From Serripes groenlandicus (lineage: Eukaryota; Mollusca; Bivalvia; Cardiida; Cardiidae): DNA of 64,000 nt. Below the pieces are notes generated by a model. It searched no databases and was not told where the DNA came from. It saw only the letters and a program-made list of their open reading frames with translations. The stretch's first letter is position 1; every line of letters starts with the position of its first letter. The stretch spans positions 62,001 to 126,000 of the forward strand of contig JASEVX010000335.1 in the NCBI GenBank assembly GCA_031761405.1, read 5' to 3'. The translations under genes and the position numbers were made by a program. This document shows positions 22,031 to 32,900 of this stretch, piece by piece.

Positions 22031-24138
22031 TCTAGGTGAATATGATCGTCCGTTACGATGTCCTTAAACAGTCTTCTTTGTAGACCCATTCTAGGTGAAT
22101 ATGATCGTCCGTTACGATGTCCTTAAACAGTCTTCTTTGTAGACCCATTCTAGGCGAATATGATCGTCCGTTACGATGTCCTTAAACAGTCTTCTTTGTA
22201 GACCCATTCTAGGCGAATATGATCGTCCGTTACGATGTCCTTAAACAGTCTTCTTTGTAGACCCATTCTAGGCGAATATGATCGTCCGTTACGATGTCCT
22301 TAAACAGTCTTCTTTGTAGACCCATTCTAGGCGAATATGATCGTCCGTTACGATGTCCTTAAACAGTCTTCTTTGTAGACCCATTCTAGGTGAATATTAT
22401 CGTCCGTTACGATGTCCTTAAACAGTCTTCTTTGTAGACCCATTCTAGCTGAATATTATCGTCCGTTACGATGTCCTTAAACAGTCTTCTTTGTAGACCC
22501 ATTCTAGGTGAATATTATCGTCCGTTACGATGTCCTTAAACAGTCTTCTTTGTAGACCCATTCTAGCTGAATATTATCGTCCGTTACGATGTCCTTAAAC
22601 AGTCTTCTTTGTAGACCCATTCTAGCTGAATATTATCGTCCGTTACGATGTCCTTAAACAGTCTTCTTTGTAGACCCATTCTAGGTGAATATTATCGTCC
22701 GTTACGATGTCCTTAAACAGTCTTCTTTGTAGACCCATTCTAGCTGAATATTATCGTCCGTTACGATGTCCTTAAACAGTCTTTTTTGTAGACCCATTCT
22801 AGCTGAATATTATCGTCCGTTACGATGTCCTTAAACAGTCTTCTTTGTAGACCCATTCTAGGTGAATATTATCGTCCGTTACGATGTCCTTAAACAGTCT
22901 TCTTTGTAGACCCATTCTAGCTGAATATTATCGTCCGTTACGATGTCCTTAAACAGTCTTCTTTGTAGACCCATTCTAGCTGAATATTATCGTCCGTTAC
23001 GATGTCCTTAAACAGTCTTCTTTGTAGACCCATTCTAGGTGAATATTATCGTCCGTTACGATGTCCTTAAACAGTCTTCTTTGTAGACCCATTCTAGGTG
23101 AATATGATCGTCCGTTACGATGTCCTTAAACAGTCTTCTTTGTAGACCCATTCTAGCTGAATATTATCGTCCGTTACGATGTCCTTAAACAGTCTTCTTT
23201 GTAGACCCATTCTAGCTGAATATTATCGTCCGTTACGATGTCCTTAAACAGTCTTCTTTGTAGACCCATTCTAGGTGAATATTATCGTCCGTTACGATGT
23301 CCTTAAACAGTCTTCTTTGTAGACCCATTCTAGCTGAATATTATCGTCCGTTACGATGTCCTTAAACAGTCTTCTTTGTAGACCCATTCTAGGTGAATAT
23401 TATCGTCCGTTACGATGTCCTTAAACAGTCTTCTTTGTAGACCCATTCTAGGTGAATATGATCGTCCGTTACGATGTCCTTAAACAGTCTTCTTTGTAGA
23501 CCCATTCTAGCTGAATATTATCGTCCGTTACGATGTCCTTAAACAGTCTTCTTTGTAGACCCATTCTAGCTGAATATTATCGTCCGTTACGATGTCCTTA
23601 AACAGTCTTCTTTGTAGACCCATTCTAGGTGAATATGATCGTCCGTTACGATGTCCTTAAACAGTCTTCTTTGTAGACCCATTCTAGCTGAATATTATCG
23701 TCCGTTACGATGTCCTTAAACAGTCTTCTTTGTAGACCCATTCTAGGTGAATATTATCGTCCGTTACGATGTCCTTAAACAGTCTTCTTTGTAGACCCAT
23801 TCTAGCTGAATATTATCGTCCGTTACGATGTCCTTAAACAGTCTTCTTTGTAGACCCATTCTAGCTGAATATTATCGTCCGTTACGATGTCCTTAAACAG
23901 TCTTCTTTGTAGACCCATTCTAGGTGAATATTATCGTCCGTTACGATGTCCTTAAACAGTCTTCTTTGTAGACCCATTCTAGCTGAATATTATCGTCCGT
24001 TACGATGTCCTTAAACAGTCTTCTTTGTAGACCCATTCTAGGTGAATATGATCGTCCGTTACGATGTCCTTAAACAGTCTTCTTTGTAGACCCATTCTAG
24101 GTGAATATGATCGTCCGTTACGATGTTACGATGTCCTT
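22006..24138 (-). repeat. 59-bp minisatellite derived from PolB coding sequence, ~36 copies
   Basis: Head-to-tail 59-bp units (GTCCTTAAACAGTCTTCTTT, then GTAGACCCATTCTAG, then CGTCCGTTACGAT). Translated on the minus strand a unit reads VTDDHIHLEWVYKED, the sequence that normally precedes the ATFTTCWARLK block. Three unit variants (GGTGAATATGAT, GGTGAATATTAT, AGCTGAATATTAT) alternate in patterns suggesting higher-order repeats. 59 is not a multiple of 3, so the expansion destroys the frame. Confidence 0.9.
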
Positions 24139-24680
24139 CATAGGGTCGGTGAAGACTTGTATGATAAGATGGTCAACAAGATGTCCCGCATTAGATATTG
24201 TCAAAGCTAGAACAGTATGTAAAAACAAGATGTCCCGCATTAGATATTGTCAAAGCTAGAACAGTATGTAAAAACAAGATGTCCCGCATTAGATATTGTC
24301 AAGATGGTCAACAAGATGTCCCGCATTAGATATTGTCAAAGCTAGAATAGTAAAAAACAAGATGTCCCGCATTAGATATTGTCAAAGCTAGAACAGTATG
24401 TAAAAACAAGATGTCCCGCATTAGATATTGTCAAGATGGTCAACAAGATGTCCCGCATTAGATATTGTCAAAGCTAGAATAGTAAAAAACAAGATGTCCC
24501 GCATTAGATATTGTCAAAGCTAGAACAGTATGTAAATACAAGATGTCCCGCATTAGATATTGTCAAGATGGTCAACAAGATGTCCCGCATTAGATATTGT
24601 CAAAGCTAGAACAGTATGTAAAAACAAGATGTCCCGCATTAGATATTGTCAAAGCTAGAACAGTATGTAACAACAAGCAC
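24139..24680 (-). repeat. Second PolB-derived tandem repeat, ~39-49-bp units
   Basis: About 11 copies of AACAAGATGTCCCGCATTAG and ATATTGTC, alternating with AAAGCTAGAACAGTATGT (49-bp form) or AAGATGGTC (39-bp form). On the minus strand the core encodes TISNAGHLVDHL, contiguous with PolB sequence at 24139-24170. It stops at the inverted-repeat arm beginning 24681. Confidence 0.85.
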
Positions 24681-24925
24681 AAAATAAGAGAGTGGCACGA
24701 TTGAACGCTCGAAGACGGAAATGGGTCGAATGTGAAAGATAAACGAATTCTGCGACTGCAAACTCTTATGACATTCTCACAAATCCTATAGATATTGACC
24801 TATGTGTTGTGTAAGCGTATCTTCGGTATATAGTGACCTACTTCTTGTGATGTATAAGCGTATTCATTTGTTTAAAGGGAAATGTTCACTTCCGGTTAAT
24901 ATTTTTCACGAACCACACGTACAAA
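24681..24925 (+). repeat. Right arm of the inverted repeat paired with 16107-16402
   Basis: Carries two motif copies (GTGTTGTGTAAGCGTATC near 24803 and GTGATGTATAAGCGTATTC near 24847) with TATAGTGACCTACTTC between them. It is followed at 24926-25005 by an inverted copy of the 4579-4665 repeat. Confidence 0.8.
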
Positions 24926-25005
24926 AACTTGTTCTTCGAGCATGATACTAACAAACACGAGCCCTGTAGTCGATAGAATTCTGAAATAACGACTGATATC
25001 GGACA

Positions 25006-27399
25006 GAGTTGATGGTTGTATTAATCCAAAAGAAACATTTCCTTTGATTTATGAAGAAATTAATTTTATTATTCTTCATTCGTTGAAAGATTTTAGATAA
25101 CTCGACATATAAAGGGGCATAACGATCAGCTCACGACGTCAGAATGAAATTGAGAGTAAACATGATTAGAAAGGTCCGGGATTTTCTATGTAAAACTAAT
25201 CGTTTAGAACAAAGAAAATTCACCGCGCGCTAAAAGGTCGGTTAAGTTATTTAATGATGAATACGCTTACACAGTACTTACTAAATAGGTCAACTTGAAA
25301 TGGCGGATTTAAAGATATTACCTAAGTCGGTTGGGTGCCCCGACATGTGCAACGGTTAAGCTATCCGCAACAATATTATAAATGTTATTTGTTAAATTCT
25401 CAAGAACAACAATCGGAGTTAATGATTTTGTTGTAGTTGTATCTGTCAAAATTAAGGTCACTCGTCGCAAATTCATTGTTTTATGATGAGTGCGCTTATA
25501 CTGTAGGTTCAATGTGAGTCAATTTAACTTGGCGGATTTGTGTAAATAATGCATCGTTTCAACTTGTGCAACTATTAACAAGTGTCGTAAAAATCTCATT
25601 AAAATGGAAGTACAGGTTTGGAAGTACTGTTAAACAAGTAAGTACTGTAACGCGAAACATTAAAAGAAATGGTTCTCATATTCAAAAGTTTTCTAAGAAA
25701 ATGTTAAGTAGGCCTATGTAACATTTACCGAGGCTAACTACTGATGCAAATAATCCAATTGCTGAAGAAACGTAAACATCCATCTCGTTTTACATGAACC
25801 CGTGGGTCCTGCCAACATGATACTCGAACAAGGCTCAAAAAGTAAAAGACTCGTCTTCAAAGGCGACGGATCTTCTGTATAGTTGTTTAGCATTTGACAT
25901 CGACCTCTTGTCAACCCTTAAAGATGACAAATAATTCAGACTATTAAACGATCTTGACTGTTCCATGTTACTTTGTTGAAATATGATATTATACTTCTTA
26001 TAACTAAAAATAACAGTAGGGTACGGTGTCGTAATTGATAATGATCCGTTTGTCGTACACCACTCTGTACTGGTTTACTAATCTATTGTATAAAATATTG
26101 TTGTACTTGTCCCTGGAAATCTTGGATGGATTGTAGACGGCGATAATCTAGGAAGACGGTTCCTCGCCATCTTTCCGCTCCCTTATATTGAAGGAACCGG
26201 GTTGGTCAAATTGTACGCTTGCTACCGTGTCTCTGATGCTGTCAAAATTAAGAAGCCGAGCGTTCTTCTTTACTACTTCAAACTCAACATTTTCATAAAC
26301 ATAACTGAAGCTATCTAAACTATCTGTTGATAATAATAAATTAGCTCTTGGTGCTAAATAGTCAGACGTTTCATCAGTTTTAAATGCTGGAGGTCCATTA
26401 ACTACACGATATAAATTCTTGATTACTATTATAATATACTTTTCATATTTTGTGAAGTAAATTCCAGTCGGAAAGCTTATCAAAGCAAAATAAACAATAT
26501 AAAACGATATAATGGGAAAAACAAGTTGACCTTTTAAAGCTGGGTTGTGTAGAATGCATTATAAATTTACCTGTTTGCAGGAGGGTGCTATTAGTGTTGG
26601 TCGAGATGGCGGTTGGTGAAATGTTTTTAGTGCTATTATGGGAGTGTGAAAAAATGCTTATGAATGTTCGTGCATAGCTGAAAACTCGTAGAATATATAA
26701 ATTCAATATTTATTTGGATAATAATTTGTATCTAAAGTCGTTTTAAACCATTTCCAGTCCTCATGTTATTTATTTCCCCTGTGTAAGTTACTTCTACCAG
26801 CTCAATTATCATAATTTTGCGAAAAATGTCTTAAGGTAGGCCTAATATCCTAAGTAATAAAGCACTAAGCTGTTATTTTTACCAGATCTAAAGTCTTAAT
26901 TATGAACCTGTACGGGAATCAAATTTGCGACCCTGCTCATCCTAGGTCGAGGCTCGGACACTGAACCTGTCGTACGACTCGCTTCTAAAGGTTGACACCC
27001 GTGAAAGAATACAATAGTATATACATGTATATATATATAATTTACTCAAACATAATATTGTATTTTCCGAATATAGAATGCTCGCTTGAATCTATCCAGT
27101 GGTCTAATTTCTCCGGAACGTTATCAACCTGTATCTGTAGAGATGACTCAAATGTATATTGCCCCATTTCGGTTGCGATTGACTTTGCTGTATTATCACA
27201 TACTTTCATTTATTCTTTTTATTTGATTTATTGTTGCGAGTTGTGAGTGCCTAAGCGTTACAAAGGCCAAGCAAGCGGTCAAGGAAGGTTAAAACAAAGA
27301 TTGAAATATTTTCCATTTTGCGAATTATGAAAATATGAACATATTGCTTGAAAAACGTTATCACACCATTAGTCAACTGAAGTGCTAGCTACCGGGACC
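25006..27399. other. Mostly unassigned, two more inverted TAAGCGTAT motifs
   Basis: Motif copies at 25261-25278 and 25492-25505 (both inverted). A minus-strand open stretch at 26148-26530 contains a hydrophobic segment (VFPIISFYIVYFALISFPTG) and then a charged tail; it might be one exon of a membrane protein but shows no splice consensus or family signature I trust. Confidence 0.4.
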
Positions 27400-27429
27400 A
27401 TGCTTTATATACCGTGTAATGTAAATAGC

Positions 27430-27568
27430 CTAGCCCTCGTAGGTCAGTGGGTATCGACGCGTGCTGTCAATCCAGGGGTTGTGAGTTCAAATCCCAGCTC
27501 TGTCAACATTCTTTCGACGTTTGACCAAAGTCACTGTGACATGCGTCCTTCACCAATGGGCTGTTTTT
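27430..27568 (+). repeat. tRNA-derived SINE, partial
   Basis: Plus-strand copy of the 9016 family: A box TAGGTCAGTGGGTATCGACG, B box GAGTTCAAATCCCAG, then TTTCGACGTTTGACC and CCAATGGGCTG, where it ends. Confidence 0.75.
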
Positions 27569-27571
27569 AGG

Positions 27572-27650
27572 AATCCGCTGTGGTCGAGTGGTTAGCGTCG
27601 GGGATTTCGAAACCGGGTGTCCCGGGTTCGATCCCCAGTCGCGGCACTAC
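27572..27650 (+). repeat. Second, different tRNA-derived SINE head
   Basis: GCTGTGGTCGAGTGGTTAGC (A box) and GGGTTCGATCCCCAG (B box) followed by a CGGCA. Sequence differs from the first SINE family. An intact tRNA gene is unlikely because stem pairing is poor and the flanks continue as repeat. Confidence 0.65.
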
Positions 27651-27684
27651 GGTCATGGTGGAGTGCCCTTTGACAAGGCACATT

Positions 27685-28735
27685 TTTAGCTCGACTATTC
27701 GAAGAATATGAGAGCTATACTACTCACCCTGGCGTCGGCGTCCACGTCACACTTTGGTTAAGGTTTTGCATGCAAGTTCTAAAATACTACATGTATTGCA
27801 TTGAAACTTTCTACAACCCTACCAAACTATCACACCAATGTAGATTATCAAGTTAGATAACTCTGTCCTGCATTTTATGCAAGTTATGGCCCTTTTTTAC
27901 TTAGAAACTCTGGTTAAAGTTTTGCGTTTTTTTTTGAAACCCTACCCCTATGCTAAAAGGCCAAGTTTTGTATGAAATTATATAAAAATGATATAGTTTT
28001 CTTTTTTGTTATGTTCCTAATAACAGAATTTGATCAAACTTACTAGGCACTTATTTGAACATATATTTAGACAATATATGCAATTAAAAGTATAGGTCAC
28101 AATGCATATTTAGATTTAATATTGTTTTTTGGAACCCTACCATTATGCTTAAATTTTAATTTTGTTGGAATTTTTACAAAATGCTATATTTTTCCTATTT
28201 TATGAAAATACGGTCCAGACAAGTATTTTCTATGCATTTTCTCAGATAGAGGTCACAGATCAAGGTCAAGATCACAGTGACCTTATTTTGGTACGCGACG
28301 CACCGCTATGCCAAGATGTATCCACATACCAAGTTTGGTATCTCTAAGTGTTATAGTATTAAAAATACGGTCCAGACAAGCATTTTCTATGACAGAGGTC
28401 ACATGTCAATGTCACAATGACCTTATTTTGGTATGCGACACACCGCTATCCTAAGATGTATTCACATACCAAGTTTGGTATCTCTAAGTGTTATAGTATT
28501 GAATTATGGTCTGGACAAGCATTTTCTAAGCATTTTCTATGACAAGAGGTCACAGTGACTTTATTTTGGTAGACGACACACCGCTATCCCAAGATGTATC
28601 CACATTCCAAGTTTGGTATCTCAAAGGCTTATAGTATTGAAAATATGGCCCGAACAAGCATTCGGAAGGACGGACGGAAGGAGGAGGTGCAAACCTATAG
28701 TCCCCAATGGGACCGGTGGGGGACTAATAATAATA
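27685..28735 (+). mobile_element. Helitron/Pearl-like element with ~130-bp core repeats
   Basis: Opens TTTTTAGCTCGACTATTCGA, with the palindromic TAGCTC...GAGCTA. Core units share ACACACCGCTATCC-CAAGATGTA and CAAGTTTGGTATCTC (about 28300, 28440, 28570). Ends with GGACGGACGG and CCCCAATGGGACCGGTGGGG. Confidence 0.7.
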
Positions 28736-29060
28736 AGGCATAGAAAACAAACTGCTTGTTTTCGGTAAAATAATCGTCAAGAACTTGGTAGGATAGGAAG
28801 GCTTTTCATAATTTTTTAAAGCATCCTGTTTAAAGTTATTTTAAAAATTGGTATCTTATTCTTTACCTAGCAATAATAATAATAATAATAACACGATGCT
28901 CAAGTATTGCAGAGCAATACACGTCCACTACCAGTGGGAATTGGTCAGTCAGCAAAGTAACATGCTCCATCTTTATACTGCCTTTCATCCACACACAGTT
29001 TCATTAAATTATTTTTCGTAATTGTCTTTTTATAGCAAGATTTGTATATTTGGTATAATA
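28736..29060. other. Unassigned sequence with an (ATA)n run
   Basis: (AAT)n near 28865-28890. Nothing else recognised. Confidence 0.4.
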
Positions 29061-29064
29061 TTAC

Positions 29065-29745
29065 CCAGGGCACGAAAATTCTACTCGTCCGCTCGCTATG
29101 ACGAGTGCTCATTGATGCAGGACGAGTAGAAATTCAGATAAATTCTTTAACAATTTATCAATATGGCCATTCAAATATTGCGTAGGACGAGTAACTGAAA
29201 AACAAATTTTCTTGCCCTTTACCATTTCCGATGCCATAGCAAAAATGATTTTTGCTGTATCAATAAAAACAGGATGCGCATGAAATCTTTATTGCTCTCC
29301 ACATACAGTTTCATACAATATTTTTAGTACTAATTTTGCATATTTTGTGCATATTTTACAATTCCTGTTGCTATAGCAACCACAAATTTTGACATATCAA
29401 TAGGCAAAATAGATGTGCTTGATCTCCTCACTCCCTTTTACCTACACACACATTTGCATTAAATTATCTTAGGCATTTCTTTTGCTGTCAAAGGATCCAT
29501 ATATTTTGTGTATTTTTACTATTTCCGTTGCCATAGCAACCATATTTTTTGTCACATCAACAAAATAAAATAATCTGCATAATCCCATCATTGCCCTCTA
29601 CCAACATACCAAGTTTCATAAAAATATTTTCAAATATTTTCAATAACTTTCTCATTATCGCAGGATCCCTATTTTTCGGACGGACCGACGGATGGATGGA
29701 CAGGGAGCAAACCTAAAGTTCCCTCCGTTAACACAAAGATTACCA
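29065..29745 (+). mobile_element. Helitron/Pearl-like repeat
   Basis: Recurring TTTTGTGTATTTTTAC-like and CCGTTGCCATAGCAACCA blocks (about 29360, 29525), ending with CGGACGGACCGACGGATGGA and CTAAAGTTCCCTCC. Confidence 0.6.
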
Positions 29746-29926
29746 CAAATACAGCACCCATACAATGTGAAAGCTTCTATTTAATGTTGTCAATATACCT
29801 GTACTTATTACCGTTTTGTGAATGTATTGTTGTGCAGTTGTTTCATGTTTAAATCAAGATATCTGTTTTGCTTTTATAGTACATTAAAACCTGGACGATT
29901 CATTGGACTAAATATTGATTACTCAC

Positions 29927-32900
29927 ATTGGCTAAATCACCTATATCAGAGCTCCAGATAAGGTGTGAAGTGTGATTTACACTCTGAAATTAAAGACAAT
30001 TCTTAAAACAGAAATTCAAAATAGCACTGAAATTAAAGGCATATTAAAGAAATTTTGCATAAATTAAAAATCAAATACCTCGGTCCTGCTTGCTTATAAA
30101 ATGCGAATACCCATTTGGACCTTGTAGAGTGACTTTTTTTTTCTTGCCTGTCCACTTGCTGATCCTTTATCTTTACCTCTACGGTTACCAATCCATGCCT
30201 AAAATATTTATAACAAAAAATGTGTGTACAAAATCTTTATTTAAATTTCATATTCAAGTAACATAGTGGGAAAAAAATGAAGCTATGGACTAACAATTTT
30301 AGTAAGTAGTTTTTTTTGGGCTTTCCTGGTGAATATTTCTGTAATATTAAAAGGTTTAAGCGATCATAGTATGCCTGCTCAAATAAACCACATCTTTAAT
30401 CCAGCCACACCCAGTATGACCAGGTGGGGAGCGAAATCTTTATTAGAAAAGAGCGACAATAAAAATATATGGTTCGGCCAAATAAAATAATATGTGTGGT
30501 TCACGTTACATTGGAAAAAATTAGCGATGGTAGGTCGGATTTAAATTATATAGATGTAATGATTTTTTAAACCGGTAAAAAAACACTTAGTCTTGCTTGT
30601 TACTTCCAGACTTGCTTGTTACTTCCAGTCTTGCTTGTTACTTCCAGTCTTGCTTGTTACTTCCTCCAGCATGCTTGTGTTAATATATTCATGAACCTAG
30701 TAGTTTTCGAATGACGACAATTCCTAAGATTCAAACTGAGAAATGCTTTTCTACATTGTATTAATGTTCGTAACAGAGCTGAAAGGGTCTCCGAAACGGA
30801 TGATTACCAGAGTTGCCTTCCTTTCTGGGTATGATGATTAGCCCCAAATACTTTCGTACATTTTTTTAATACCTTTATTTCAACTTGTTTTATACATTGT
30901 GTGTGTGTGTTTCAGCTTGAACATATATAATAAAGAGTACATTTAAGATTAAGCGACTTTTGTGACAGATATCTGCTCGCTGCGATTGCTTTGAAAAACA
31001 AAAAACATATTCGACCCTTATGAAAAAGAGACCAAAGAGGCCCAGGGCTTTCCCCAGCCATTTAAGGCGTGGCGGTGCCACGATGATTTCAAACCAGAAA
31101 GTGACTTACCGCGACGCCTTAATGTAGCCGCGGTGCTTTAAATCAGTTGCCGCGATCCCTTAATCCTATCAACATTTCAAGTTGTCCCTTCCTAAACAGC
31201 TGATTACCTGACTGTGTGTAAACTGCCTGAAGCTATGACGCGTGTTGATGCAGTAAAGGCGGTCACGTGGTACTAAATACACACAGCTTGTGTTATGTCT
31301 GGCAGGGTATATTCTAAGTGTTAAGTAAACAAAAGATGTTGGGGGAGCGAAATTGACGTGGGAAGCGGGTACAACCCCCTTTCCCGCACCCATCCCTCTT
31401 TTTCCGCAATAAATGCCACCACCCCTTAAAAAAATCCTGGGGAAAGCCATGAGGCCTAAGAAGACCTTATACTGGCTAAAATTACTTTACAATAACGGAT
31501 GCCATACTTTATATTAACTAACAGCTACGGAAAATTGTATAAATCTGAGAAAGTGTTATGAGACTATACTTTTGATGAAGTTTCAAAAGAATTGGGTCAC
31601 TGATTCATGAGAAGTTGTTTAAAGATTCGTCTATTTTTAGAAATGGCAGCAATATTTGTTGGCAGATCGGGACGATTTGTAACAATTTAAGAGAGGACCA
31701 CATAAGGATACTTCCTGTGAATTTTCGTCTAATTCTACCAAGCAGTTCATGTGAAGAAGTCGTTTAAAGATTTTTCTATTTTAGTAATGGCGGCCATATT
31801 TATTGACATATCAGGACAATTCGTACAAATCCAAGAGAGGACCACAAAAGGATGCTTCCTGTGAAGTTTCAGCAAATTCTACCCAGCAATTCATGAGAAG
31901 AAGTCGTTTATAAAGATTTTTCCATTTTTAATAATGGCAGCCACAATTGTTGACGAATCGCGATGATTTTATAAATCGGCGAGGGGACCAAGTAATGATG
32001 CTTCCTGTGAAGTTTTGTCTAATTCTACCAGGCAGTTCACTAGAAGTCGTGAAAATATTTTTCAGTTTTTAATAAAGGCGGCCATATTTGTTGACGGATC
32101 GGAACAATTTGCAAAAATCTGAGAGAGAACCACGCAAGGATGCTTCCTTGAAGTTTAGTCAATTTCTAATCAGTCATTTCAGAGGAGATTTGTTTGAAGA
32201 AAAAGTTAACGGTACAGACGGAAGACGGACAACTCGCCATCCCAAAAGCTCTGGCCAGTACAGCTATAAACAACAACAGCAAAAAAAAACTTCATTACTT
32301 ACTCATTTTAATGAGCCTGTGCATGTGTCGTTTTAATTAATATATATATATATATATCCTGGTTAGGGGCCAGTTTCCGTCATCTCATTTAAAAACTGGT
32401 TTTACGCTGCAAATTACTTACGCGATGTTACTTATTGACAGACGTTTAGCACCAGTTGTAGTTGAAGATTGGAAACATAAGAAACAATAAAAAAGTAAAA
32501 AAACGAAAGAGATTTCCTTCGAAAATTGTCTTTACTTCCTTATATGGCGTTGGAGATGCGTGTGCATACTGCCGCGATGCTAGCTATATGGCAAATATTC
32601 CCCATCATTAATGATTGCTTAGTCAGTGGTTTAATACTTTGCATTTACTATGATGCCAAAATACCATTAAAGTGCTAGTTTGGCTTCATTTATATTAGCC
32701 GTGAAATGATAAAATCTGACATTTCAAAAAATAATAATAATAAAAAATAAATTTAAAACAAGAGGTCAATGACCTTGAAGCTCTACTGATTGATTTTGAT
32801 TTCAGGAAGTAGTCGCTACAAACATATTTTCGAAGAATTATTTTTAGCCCAGGCGGCCATCTTGAATTTTCGGCCGACCTGAAATTTTGCTAGGATCAAT

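Noticed and set aside
22006..24138. CRISPR-like array
   Set aside because: Units are contiguous 59-bp tandem copies with no unique spacers, in a eukaryotic setting, and derive from PolB codons.
26148..26530. Possible membrane-protein exon
   Set aside because: One hydrophobic segment only; no acceptor/donor pair in phase and no family signature.
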